A stretch of 8,263 nucleotides of DNA from Sphingopyxis sp. (GTDB lineage: Bacteria > Pseudomonadota > Alphaproteobacteria > Sphingomonadales > Sphingomonadaceae): NCBI GenBank assembly GCA_026125835.1, contig JAHCKJ010000085.1, positions 1-8,263 on the forward strand, read 5' to 3'. The translations under genes were made by a program, and so were the position numbers. This document shows positions 1-6,406 of this stretch, in pieces. Under the pieces are notes generated by a model, which made no database searches, was not told the DNA's origin, and worked only from the letters and a program-made list of their open reading frames with translations. Within the stretch, counting starts at the first letter, position 1. Every line of letters starts with the position of its first letter.

Positions 1-373
1 GCTCGGCCGGTCGAGCAGCAATCGCAAAAAGATGGCCATCGTCGCCGAAGGCCGCGGCAAGCATGCGATCACCCATTATCGCACGATCGAACCATTGAAT
101 GTCGCGACGCTGGTCGAATGCCGGCTGGAAACCGGCCGCACCCATCAGGTGCGCGTCCATATGGCGCATATCGGGCATCCGCTGGTCGGCGACCCGGTCT
201 ATGGCCGCGCCCGCAAGCCGCTGTCGGATGTTCTGAAAACGCTGGGTTTCGCGCGGCAGGCATTGCACGCCGCCCGTTTGGGCTTTATTCATCCGGTGAC
301 CGGTAACAAAGTCGCGCTCGCCAGCGAAATCCCGCCCGATATGCGGGAACTGATCGACCAATTGCGCGTTTAA
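1..373 (+). CDS. rluD: RluA-family 23S rRNA pseudouridine synthase, C-terminal part (rluD-like), 5' truncated
   Basis: This is the 3' end of a gene that begins before the window; the reading frame is open from base 2 (base 1 completes a previous codon) to the TAA at 371-373, giving 123 residues. Enzymes of this family isomerise uridines in 23S rRNA to pseudouridine in the cytoplasm. The visible part carries the typical RluA/C/D core end: RKKMAIV, then HAITHYR, then the very conserved LETGRTHQVRVHMAHIGHP followed by VGDPVYG, and a FARQALHA segment. The catalytic aspartate motif (HRLDxxTSG) would lie upstream and cannot be checked. Family assignment is firm. The choice of RluD over RluC is an inference from general similarity and from the neighbouring rpoH, an arrangement I recall from sphingomonads. 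The gene ends 83 nt before rpoH with no obvious terminator between them. Confidence 0.9.
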   Translation, partial: LGRSSSNRKKMAIVAEGRGKHAITHYRTIEPLNVATLVECRLETGRTHQVRVHMAHIGHPLVGDPVYGRARKPLSDVLKTLGFARQALHAARLGFIHPVTGNKVALASEIPPDMRELIDQLRV

Positions 374-380
374 GTTTCGA

Positions 381-464
381 ATGAAAATCTATCTCGACCG
401 CGCGAACCAACTGCGGCATATTCCGACTTCAGATTTCAAAGGGAAGACGCTCTCCTATGGCTAA
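381..464 (+). CDS. possible 27-codon leader ORF overlapping the rpoH start
   Basis: An ATG at 381, only 7 nt after the rluD-like stop, opens a frame that runs 27 codons (begins MKIYLDRANQ, ends KGKTLSYG) to a TAA at 462-464. The stop overlaps the rpoH start (ATG 457-459) in another frame, an 8-nt overlap. Translation of this ORF would pass over the probable rpoH ribosome binding site (GGGAAG, 441-446), so it could couple or tune rpoH translation. I see no good Shine-Dalgarno sequence for its own start, only weakly purine-rich TAAG near 371-374. No domain is recognisable. A 27-codon open frame in GC-rich DNA can easily arise by chance, so I treat this as a candidate only. Confidence 0.22.
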   Translation: MKIYLDRANQLRHIPTSDFKGKTLSYG

Positions 465-1359
465 CAATAGCAATGTTCCGGCAACGGTGCCTGCGCTCGG
501 CGGCGAAGCCAGCCTGAACCGTTATCTGTCGGAAATCCGCAAATTCCCGCTTCTGACGCCCGAGCAGGAATATATGCTCGCCAAGCGTTTTCAGGAGCAT
601 GGCGACAACGAGGCGGCGGCGCAGCTCGTCACCAGCCACCTCCGCCTCGTCGCGAAAATCGCGATGGGCTATCGCGGCTACGGCCTGCCGGTCAGCGAGC
701 TGATCTCCGAAGGCAATATCGGCCTGATGCAGGGGGTGAAGAAATTCGATCCCGAACGCGGATTCCGCCTTGCAACCTATGCGATGTGGTGGATCCGCGC
801 GTCGATCCAGGAATTTATCCTGCGCTCGTGGAGCCTGGTGAAGATGGGCACCACCGCGGCCCAGAAAAAGCTGTTCTTCAACCTCCGCCGGATGAAGAAT
901 AATCTCGAGGCATTCGAGGACGGCGACCTCAGCCCCGAACATGTCGCAAAGATCGCCACCGATCTTGGCGTGACCGAGGACGAGGTGGTCAGCATGAACC
1001 GCCGCATGGCGATGGGCGGCGACACGTCGCTGAACGTGCCGATGGGCGAGGACGGCGACAGCCAATGGCAGGATCTGCTCGGCGACGAAGGGCCGTTGCA
1101 GGACGAGCGCGTTGCCGAAGCGCAGGAACGCGACGTGCGTCACGAACTGCTGACCGAAGCGCTCGCAACGCTGAACGAGCGCGAGCGCCACATCCTGACC
1201 GAACGCCGCCTCACCGACGATCCCAAGACGCTGGAAGATCTGAGCCAGATTTACGACGTCAGCCGCGAACGCGTCCGCCAGATCGAGGTCCGTGCGTTCG
1301 AAAAGCTGCAAAAGGCAATGCTCAAACTCGCAGGCGATCGCCGGCTGGTCAGCGCCTGA
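457..1359 (+). CDS. rpoH: RNA polymerase sigma-32 factor RpoH (heat-shock sigma factor)
   Basis: The product (300 residues, about the usual RpoH length of 285-300) directs RNA polymerase to heat-shock promoters for chaperone and protease genes. Region 1.2/2 begins near residue 19 (SLNRYLSEIRKFPLLTPEQE). The core-binding and -10 recognition part includes HLRLVAKIAMGYRGYGLPVS (61-80) and ATYAMWWIRASIQEFILRSW (106-125). The RpoH box QKKLFFNLR at 136-144 is the hallmark that separates this family from RpoD and RpoS. Region 4.2, the -35 recognition helix-turn-helix, spans about 258-285 (TLEDLSQIYDVSRERVRQIE). The start at 457 is preceded by a purine run with GGGAAG at 441-446, 10 nt away. No clear sigma-32 or sigma-70 promoter is visible in the 83-nt gap, so it may be read partly from the rluD-like gene. 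Alphaproteobacteria often carry two rpoH copies; which one this is cannot be told here. Confidence 0.97.
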   Translation: MANNSNVPATVPALGGEASLNRYLSEIRKFPLLTPEQEYMLAKRFQEHGDNEAAAQLVTSHLRLVAKIAMGYRGYGLPVSELISEGNIGLMQGVKKFDPERGFRLATYAMWWIRASIQEFILRSWSLVKMGTTAAQKKLFFNLRRMKNNLEAFEDGDLSPEHVAKIATDLGVTEDEVVSMNRRMAMGGDTSLNVPMGEDGDSQWQDLLGDEGPLQDERVAEAQERDVRHELLTEALATLNERERHILTERRLTDDPKTLEDLSQIYDVSRERVRQIEVRAFEKLQKAMLKLAGDRRLVSA

Positions 1360-1389
1360 ACCGATTGACGATTTGACGTCCTGGCGCCA

Positions 1390-1412
1390 CATTGCATGTC
1401 CGACATGCAATG
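1390..1412. repeat. perfect 11-bp inverted repeat between rpoH and the next gene
   Basis: Arms CATTGCATGTC (1390-1400) and GACATGCAATG (1402-1412) are perfect inverted copies around a single central C. As RNA this gives a stem of 10 bp with a CCG loop, which can be lengthened after a small bulge by CGCC (1385-1388) pairing with GGCG (1415-1418). It lies 30 nt after the rpoH stop and 9 nt before the ATG at 1422. There is no T-run after it, so it is not a classical intrinsic terminator. It could be an rpoH 3' stabilising hairpin, an operator for a dimeric regulator, or a structure that covers the ribosome binding region of the next gene. The repeat is seen directly; its role is inference. Confidence 0.6.
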
Positions 1413-1421
1413 GGGGCGAGC

Positions 1422-2318
1422 ATGAGCGATACCAAAACGGTGCAGCAGGGTCCGGCGACAGCGGAAACAAAGATCGCGACGGAGAAACCGAGTTATAGTT
1501 TCGGGATGTGGGAAGGGCTGGCGTTGCTGCTCGGCCTCGCCGGCGACATAGCGAAACCCGTCGGAAATTATTCGCTGTGGCTGTTGGTCGCGGCAGCCGC
1601 GTTGACCGGTGTGCTGTTCACGCTGCGACGTTTTCCCAAAGCCCGTATCGCAATGTTCCACAGCGGGTTTGCGACGGTGTTGATGGCAGTCATCTGGGCC
1701 ACGCAGACCTTCGGCACCTCGATGAACGGCGGAGCAAGCGAGCGCGGCGCGCTGGTCACGTTCGCTCCGGTGCTTGCACCGGTGCAGACAAAAATTCTGC
1801 CGCTCCCATCCGATCGCAAGACGTTGATGCGTTTCCAGGATGCGATCGCGTCGGGTACCGACAACGAACGCGTCGCCGATGCCCGCGAGCTTTATTTGGC
1901 CACCGAAGACAAAGCGCTTCGGCGCGGGATGATCGAGGCGATGATGGCCAGCGGCAACGTAGCACTTCAACAAACCGCGACGCTGATCCGGCTGTCGGAA
2001 CGCGAAGGGGACCGACTGGTGCTGGCGCCGGTGAGCCGTGACGCGACCGATGCCCTGTCGCGGCGGCTATTGTCGTTCAACTTCGTCGTCAGGCGGGTCG
2101 ATGTCGACAGCGGCGCATTGCGTCTGGTGGGCGACGGCTTCGAATCCGATGGCACGGTGAGCCGCCAAGGCACCGTCCTGCAACTTTACATTGATCTGCC
2201 CGAACAAAACCGTCAGCTGATGACGGTCGACCTGAAACCCGATGCTCAACTTCGCCTGACCGGCACGGCACGGCTCGACAACGGGAGCAAGGCAGCGGTA
2301 GAGTTGCCTTTGTTCTGA
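1422..2318 (+). CDS. membrane protein of unknown function, three predicted N-terminal membrane segments
   Basis: I do not recognise this 298-residue protein. The start at ATG 1422 is preferred: GGGGGCGAG (1412-1420) lies just before it, while the only longer start, a TTG at 1392, falls inside the inverted repeat. Residues 1-27 are polar. Hydrophobic stretches follow at about 29-48 (GMWEGLALLLGLAG then polar DIAK), 49-68 (SLWLLVAAAALTGVLF) and 78-97 (FATVLMAVIWATQTFG). Residues about 100-298 look soluble: a proline-rich joint (APVLAPVQ), a helical part rich in charged residues (about 130-195, including two ARELYLATEDK-like helices) and a beta-rich end (about 218-298) with LVLAPV, LQLYIDLP and LRLTGTARL. 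It sits 62 nt after rpoH and 59 nt before mtgA on the same strand, so co-transcription with either is possible. A role in the envelope or stress response would be guesswork. Confidence 0.85.
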   Translation: MSDTKTVQQGPATAETKIATEKPSYSFGMWEGLALLLGLAGDIAKPVGNYSLWLLVAAAALTGVLFTLRRFPKARIAMFHSGFATVLMAVIWATQTFGTSMNGGASERGALVTFAPVLAPVQTKILPLPSDRKTLMRFQDAIASGTDNERVADARELYLATEDKALRRGMIEAMMASGNVALQQTATLIRLSEREGDRLVLAPVSRDATDALSRRLLSFNFVVRRVDVDSGALRLVGDGFESDGTVSRQGTVLQLYIDLPEQNRQLMTVDLKPDAQLRLTGTARLDNGSKAAVELPLF

Positions 2319-2377
2319 CCCTTCTGACTCAATGAAATGCCGCTGGCCGTCCGTCGGGGCAAGCGGATGGAAATTAT

Positions 2378-3085
2378 ATGCCGTCGAAAAGCCGCGCGAA
2401 ACGGCGCAAGCTTCCCTGGTATCTGCGGCCGTTCAAATGGCTGTTGTGGTTCGCCGTTTTGTCGGTGGCCTGGGTGCTCGTTTACGCCGTCGTGCCGCCG
2501 CCGGTGACATTCACCATGCTCGCCGACCGTAACGGCATCACCAAAGACTGGACGGGACTGGCGAACATCGACCGCAACATGGTTCGCGCCGTGATCGCGG
2601 CCGAGGACGGCAAATTCTGTACCCACAACGGCTTCGACCGCGAAGCAATCGAACAGGCGATCGAGCGCAATGCGCAGGGCAGACGGATGCGCGGCGGATC
2701 GACGATCAGCCAGCAGACCGCCAAGAATGTCTTTCTTTGGCAAGGCAGCGGCTGGACACGCTACGTCCGCAAGGTGCCCGAGGTGTGGTTCACTTTCCTG
2801 ATCGAGACGATCTGGGGCAAGCGGCGGATCATGGAGGTGTATCTAAACGTCGCGGAGACCGGCATCGGCACCTATGGCGTCGAGGCAGGCGCGCAACGGT
2901 ATTTCAGGAAAGGCGCTGGCAAGCTGAGCCCTGCCGAAGCGGCGCGCATCGCCGCGATCCTGCCGCTGCCCAAGAAGCGCGAAGCGGTAAGCCCGTCGGG
3001 CTTTACCCGCCGCTATGGCAATATGATCACCGCACGGATCGGGCAGGTTCGGCGCGACGGGCTGGATGCTTGCGTGTATAATTAG
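2378..3085 (+). CDS. mtgA: monofunctional biosynthetic peptidoglycan transglycosylase MtgA
   Basis: MtgA polymerises lipid II into glycan strands at the periplasmic face of the inner membrane and has no transpeptidase domain. The 235-residue length is normal for the family. After a basic N-terminus (SKSRAKRRK) comes one signal-anchor helix at about 21-40 (WLLWFAVLSVAWVLVYAVVP). The GT51 motifs follow in order: EDGKFCTHNGFD at 76-87 with the catalytic glutamate E76, GGSTISQQTAKN at 106-117, and KRRIMEVYLNVAE at 148-160, then GVEAGAQRYF. The C-terminus ends soon after the fold, as expected for MtgA rather than a bifunctional PBP1. The start is supported by a weak GGATGGA (2365-2371), 6 nt before the ATG. 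The stop is TAG. The gene is convergent with mutL downstream. Confidence 0.96.
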   Translation: MPSKSRAKRRKLPWYLRPFKWLLWFAVLSVAWVLVYAVVPPPVTFTMLADRNGITKDWTGLANIDRNMVRAVIAAEDGKFCTHNGFDREAIEQAIERNAQGRRMRGGSTISQQTAKNVFLWQGSGWTRYVRKVPEVWFTFLIETIWGKRRIMEVYLNVAETGIGTYGVEAGAQRYFRKGAGKLSPAEAARIAAILPLPKKREAVSPSGFTRRYGNMITARIGQVRRDGLDACVYN

Positions 3086-3104
3086 GGCAAGGCGCATTTT
3101 CTTT

Positions 3105-3114
3105 GGGGGGGGGG
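3105..3114. repeat. G10 homopolymer just after mtgA
   Basis: Ten consecutive G residues lie 20 nt after the mtgA stop, preceded by TTTTCTTT. The run is non-coding on both strands as far as I can see, so length change would not shift a known frame. Such runs are prone to slippage and to sequencing error, so the exact count may not be reliable. Confidence 0.9.
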
Positions 3115-3124
3115 AGCTGCCGAT

Positions 3125-3156
3125 CCTCCCCTGCCGCGGTGCGGAAGGAGTGGAGG
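3125..3156. terminator. GC-rich hairpin in the mtgA/mutL convergent gap, possible bidirectional terminator
   Basis: CCTCC (3125-3129) pairs with GGAGG (3152-3156); after one mismatch CT (3131-3132) pairs with AG (3149-3150), and an inner CCGC (3134-3137) pairs with GCGG (3141-3144) around a GGT loop. No T-run follows on the plus strand, so as an intrinsic terminator it is atypical. Its place between two converging genes suits a transcript end or a dispersed intergenic palindrome. Confidence 0.4.
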
Positions 3157-3198
3157 GAGACAAGCCCACCTACGCCGCGTTAGACTGATGGCAACCCG

Positions 3199-3235
3199 CC
3201 ACCGCCTTCGGTGGTCCCTCGCCGTTCGCGGGAGG
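3199..3235. repeat. two adjacent small hairpins in the mtgA/mutL convergent gap
   Basis: The first is CCACCG (3199-3204) paired with CGGTGG (3209-3214) around CCTT. The second pairs CCTC and CCG (3217-3220, 3222-3224, with G3221 bulged) with CGGGAGG (3229-3235) around a TTCG loop. Together with the hairpin at 3125-3156 they make a palindrome cluster of the kind often found dispersed between genes in sphingomonads; that comparison is from memory. They could end the mutL transcript, which comes from the right. I see no gene in the rest of the 3086-3327 gap. Confidence 0.4.
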
Positions 3236-3327
3236 ATATCCTTACTTCCGCCATCGGTCGTTGGGAGACGCCTACCGCGGCCGCCCGACTACCCCGCCAA
3301 TCGATACCGCACAAAGCCCCGACCCAT

Positions 3328-5145
3328 TCATTTGCGACCGAACAGCTTCTCCACATCGTCCATCGCCAGTTTGACCCAGGTCGGGCGGCCGTGGTTGCAC
3401 TGGCCGCTGTGCGGGGTGACCTCCATCGTGCGGAGCAGCGCGTTCATTTCGGCAACGCTGAGCGTGCGGCCGGCGCGGACCGAGCCGTGGCAGGCCATGG
3501 TGGCGGCGACCAGTTCGAGCTTCTCGTTGAGGCCGAGGGCGGCGTCATAGCCCGCCAGATCGTCGGCGATGTCGGTGACCAGTTTGCGGCAGTCGATCGC
3601 GCCGAGCATCGCCGGGGTCGCGCGAACCATCACCGCGGCGGGGCCGAAGCGTTCGAGTTCGACGCCGAGCGCCATCAGCTGCGCCGCCGCGGCCTCGAGC
3701 CGGTCGCACGCGGGTTCGTCGAGTTCGACGACCTCGGGGAGGAGCAGGCCTTGGCTTGGCACCGCCTGCCCGCTGATGCCGCGGCGGAGTTGTTCGAGCA
3801 CGAGGCGTTCGTGCGCGGCGTGCTGGTCGACGATGACCAGCCCGTCCTCGGCCTCGGCCACGATATAGGTTTTTGCGATCTGGCCGCGGGCGATGCCGAG
3901 CGGATGTGCGTCGGCGTGCGGCACCGCGGCGGTCGCCGCTTCGGCGCGGCCCATTGGTAGCGTGTCTGGCGACGGCGAAAAGTCGATCACGCGGTCGCGG
4001 AGCAAGGCATGGGTCGCGGGATCGGTGTCGGCGCCGAACAGGTGCGTCGCCGGTGCGTGCGGATGGGGATAGTGCGCCGCGAACAGCGTTGGCGCGGGCG
4101 GCACGACCGGTTCCTGCTGCCACGCCGCCAACGCCGCTTCGGCGGGGCGCTGGACGCTGCGAAAGCCATGGTCGTCGAGCGCGCGGCGCAGCCCGCCGAC
4201 GATCATGCCGCGGATCAGCTGCGGGTCGCGAAAGCGGACCTCGGTCTTCGCCGGGTGGACATTCACATCGACCTCGCCGCCCGGCACGTCGAGGAACAGC
4301 GCGACGACGGGGTGCCGGTCGCGCGCGAGCAGGTCGGCATAGGCACCGCGCAACGCCCCGACGAGCAGCCGGTCCTTCACGGGGCGCCCATTGACGAACA
4401 GATATTGATGGTCGGCGATACCGCGATTGAAGGTCGGCAGGCTGATGACGCCGCCGATCCGGACGTCGCCGCGCTCCAGATCGACCCCGATGCTGTTCGC
4501 CGCCAGATCGCGCTGGGTCAGCGCCGCGACGCGGCTCAATTGATCCTGCCCGCCCTGCACGTCGAGCACGCGCCGCCCGTCATGTTCGACGACAAAACCG
4601 ACGTCGGGGCGCGCCATCGCCAGCCGCTTCACGACGTCCAGGCAGGCGGCATATTCGCTGCGCGCGCTGCGCAGGAATTTGCGCCGCGCCGGGACGCGCG
4701 CGAACAGATCCTCCACCGTGACGCGGGTGCCGTGCGACAGCGCCGCCGGACCTTCCGCAACGAGCGCGCCATTGTCGACGGCGCGGCGCCACCCGTCGCC
4801 TCCCGCGACGCGGCTGTCGAGCGTCAGCCGCGCGACGCTGGCGATCGACGGCAGCGCCTCGCCGCGAAAACCAAGCGTGGTGACATCCTCGATCGCGTCG
4901 TCGGGCAGCTTTGACGTCGCATGGCGTTCGAGCGCCAGCGCCATGTCGGCAGCGGTCATGCCGCAGCCGTCATCCTCGACCTCCAGCCGCGAAATGCCCC
5001 CCTCGGCGATTCGCACCGAAATGCGACTCGCACCGGCGTCGATGGCGTTTTCGACCAGTTCTTTCAGCGCCGCGGCGGGTCTTTCGACCACTTCACCGGC
5101 CGCGATCCGATTTACGAGCGTTTCAGGCAGGCGACGTATTGACAT
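3328..5145 (-). CDS. mutL: DNA mismatch repair protein MutL, endonuclease-type
   Basis: MutL links mismatch recognition by MutS to strand removal. The 605-residue protein has the GHKL ATPase end: IAAGEVVERP (14-23), KELVENAIDAG (28-38, with E29 and N33 at the same numbers as in E. coli MutL), EDDGCGM (57-63), ATSKL (76-80), GFRGEALPSIASV (92-104) and the ATP-contacting lysine in NVHPAKTEVRF (K300). A proline- and alanine-rich linker runs about 330-415. The C-terminal domain has DQHAAHERLVLE (440-451), matching the endonuclease motif DQHA(X)2E(X)4E, plus ACHGSVRAG (551-559) and CNHGRPT (583-589). QGLLLP (465-470) fits the sliding-clamp motif QXX(L/I)XP. This agrees with repair without MutH, as expected in alphaproteobacteria. 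The start is supported by TAGGA on the minus strand (5154-5158), 8 nt before the ATG. Confidence 0.97.
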   Translation of the reverse strand: MSIRRLPETLVNRIAAGEVVERPAAALKELVENAIDAGASRISVRIAEGGISRLEVEDDGCGMTAADMALALERHATSKLPDDAIEDVTTLGFRGEALPSIASVARLTLDSRVAGGDGWRRAVDNGALVAEGPAALSHGTRVTVEDLFARVPARRKFLRSARSEYAACLDVVKRLAMARPDVGFVVEHDGRRVLDVQGGQDQLSRVAALTQRDLAANSIGVDLERGDVRIGGVISLPTFNRGIADHQYLFVNGRPVKDRLLVGALRGAYADLLARDRHPVVALFLDVPGGEVDVNVHPAKTEVRFRDPQLIRGMIVGGLRRALDDHGFRSVQRPAEAALAAWQQEPVVPPAPTLFAAHYPHPHAPATHLFGADTDPATHALLRDRVIDFSPSPDTLPMGRAEAATAAVPHADAHPLGIARGQIAKTYIVAEAEDGLVIVDQHAAHERLVLEQLRRGISGQAVPSQGLLLPEVVELDEPACDRLEAAAAQLMALGVELERFGPAAVMVRATPAMLGAIDCRKLVTDIADDLAGYDAALGLNEKLELVAATMACHGSVRAGRTLSVAEMNALLRTMEVTPHSGQCNHGRPTWVKLAMDDVEKLFGRK

Positions 5146-5342
5146 GGCGGCTGTCCTAGCGCAGTCGGACGCAAATCGCGACCCACCCGCACAGCCTTAT
5201 CTTCCTGTCCAGCCCGCCCTCCCGGACGAGCCGGAAATTCTCCCAGATTTGGTCCTGCTGCCGGCACGGGAGCGCGCATCATTCGACGACGGTGGGGCGG
5301 TCCGTTCGACAGCCGCTGCACCGATGACAGGAAGCAGTATCG
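5146..5342. promoter_or_regulatory. divergent intergenic region of mutL and mreB
   Basis: These 197 nt separate two genes read away from each other, so the promoters of mutL and of the mre cluster are likely here. The visible translation signals are TAGGA for mutL (minus strand, 5154-5158) and AGGAAG for mreB (5329-5334, 8 nt before the ATG). I could not pick out a convincing -35/-10 pair in either direction. No open frame here looks like a gene. Confidence 0.45.
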
Positions 5343-6389
5343 ATGTCCTTCTTTTCCCGCTGGTTCAAATTCAATTCGCAAGACATGGCGATCGACCTCG
5401 GCACCGCGAACACGGTCGTCTATGTGCGCGGCAAGGGCATCGTGCTGAACGAACCGTCGGTCGTCGCGGTCGAAACGATCAACGGGATCAAGCGGGTGAA
5501 GGCGGTCGGTGACGACGCGAAGCTGATGATGGGCAAGACGCCCGACAGCATCGAGGCGATCCGCCCCTTGCGCGACGGCGTCATCGCCGACATCGACGTC
5601 GCCGAACAGATGATCAAGCATTTCATCACCAAGGTCCACGGCGGCAAGCCCAATGCGTTCCGCAGCCCCGAAATCGTGATCTGCGTTCCGTCGGGATCGA
5701 CCAGCGTCGAACGCCGCGCGATCCGCGATGCCGCATCGAACGCGGGCGCGAGCGAAGTGTGGCTGATCGAAGAGCCGATGGCCGCCGCGATCGGCGCCGA
5801 CATGCCGGTGACCGAGCCCATCGGTTCGATGGTTGTCGACATCGGCGGCGGCACCACCGAAGTTGCGGTGCTCAGCTTGCGCGGGCTCGCCTACACCACC
5901 TCGGTCCGCGCCGGTGGCGACAAGATGGACGAAGCGATCGTCAGCTATGTCCGCCGCCACCACAATCTGCTGATCGGCGAAGCCACCGCCGAGCGGATCA
6001 AGAAGGATTTCGGCATCGCGCGTGTTCCCGAAGACGGCACCGGCATGACGATCCACATCAAGGGCCGCGACCTTGTGAACGGGGTGCCCAAGGAAATCTC
6101 GATCAACCAGGCACAGATTGCCGAAGCGCTGTCCGAACCGATCGGCACGATCGTCGAGGGCGTGCGCATCGCCCTCGAAAACACCGCGCCCGAACTGGCG
6201 GCTGACATTGTCGACCAGGGCATCGTGCTGACCGGCGGCGGCGCGCTGATCGCCGAACTGGACGAACTGCTCAAGGAAGCGACCGGCCTGCCGGTTACGG
6301 TGGCCGACGATCCGCTGACCTGTGTCGCAATCGGCACCGGCCGCGCGATGGAAGACCCGGCGTTCCGCGGCGTGCTGCAGCAAGCCTGA
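5343..6389 (+). CDS. mreB: rod-shape-determining actin-like protein MreB
   Basis: MreB forms membrane-bound filaments that guide lateral wall synthesis. The 348-residue length is typical. The N-terminus MSFFSRWFKF is an amphipathic, aromatic and basic stretch of the kind that binds the inner membrane. The actin-fold nucleotide motifs are present in order: phosphate-1 AIDLGTANTVVY (16-27), connect-1 around VIADIDVAEQMIKHF (80-94), CVPSGSTSVERRA (114-126), phosphate-2 VVDIGGGTTEVAV (164-176) and adenosine motif VLTGGGALI (295-303). The start has a good ribosome binding site, AGGAAG at 5329-5334. It is the first gene of the mreBCD-mrdA run and probably of the operon, with mreC 17 nt downstream. 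Confidence 0.98.
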   Translation: MSFFSRWFKFNSQDMAIDLGTANTVVYVRGKGIVLNEPSVVAVETINGIKRVKAVGDDAKLMMGKTPDSIEAIRPLRDGVIADIDVAEQMIKHFITKVHGGKPNAFRSPEIVICVPSGSTSVERRAIRDAASNAGASEVWLIEEPMAAAIGADMPVTEPIGSMVVDIGGGTTEVAVLSLRGLAYTTSVRAGGDKMDEAIVSYVRRHHNLLIGEATAERIKKDFGIARVPEDGTGMTIHIKGRDLVNGVPKEISINQAQIAEALSEPIGTIVEGVRIALENTAPELAADIVDQGIVLTGGGALIAELDELLKEATGLPVTVADDPLTCVAIGTGRAMEDPAFRGVLQQA

Positions 6390-6406
6390 TCGAGGGTTTC
6401 TGAACC

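Noticed and set aside
1392..1421. TTG at 1392 as an upstream start of the membrane protein gene
   Set aside because: It lies inside the inverted repeat and has no ribosome binding site, while ATG 1422 has a purine-rich GGGGGCGAG directly before it.
436..1470. Minus-strand open frame of 344 codons opposite rpoH
   Set aside because: It is longer than rpoH, but its translation has no recognisable motif and is rich in H, R, A and D in the manner of antisense GC-rich frames, while rpoH shows all family motifs.
1767..1786. Inverted repeat CCGGTGC/GCACCGG with overlapping palindrome TGCACCGGTGCA
   Set aside because: It lies inside the unknown membrane gene and is explained by the repeated peptide APVLAPV in GC-rich codons.
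3211..4914. Plus-strand frames of 249 and 301 codons opposite mutL
   Set aside because: These are antisense to well-conserved MutL motifs and show no protein family features of their own.
5139..5167. TTGACA at 5139-5144 as a -35 element for mreB
   Set aside because: No -10-like hexamer occurs 16-18 nt downstream, and the hexamer overlaps the mutL start codon.
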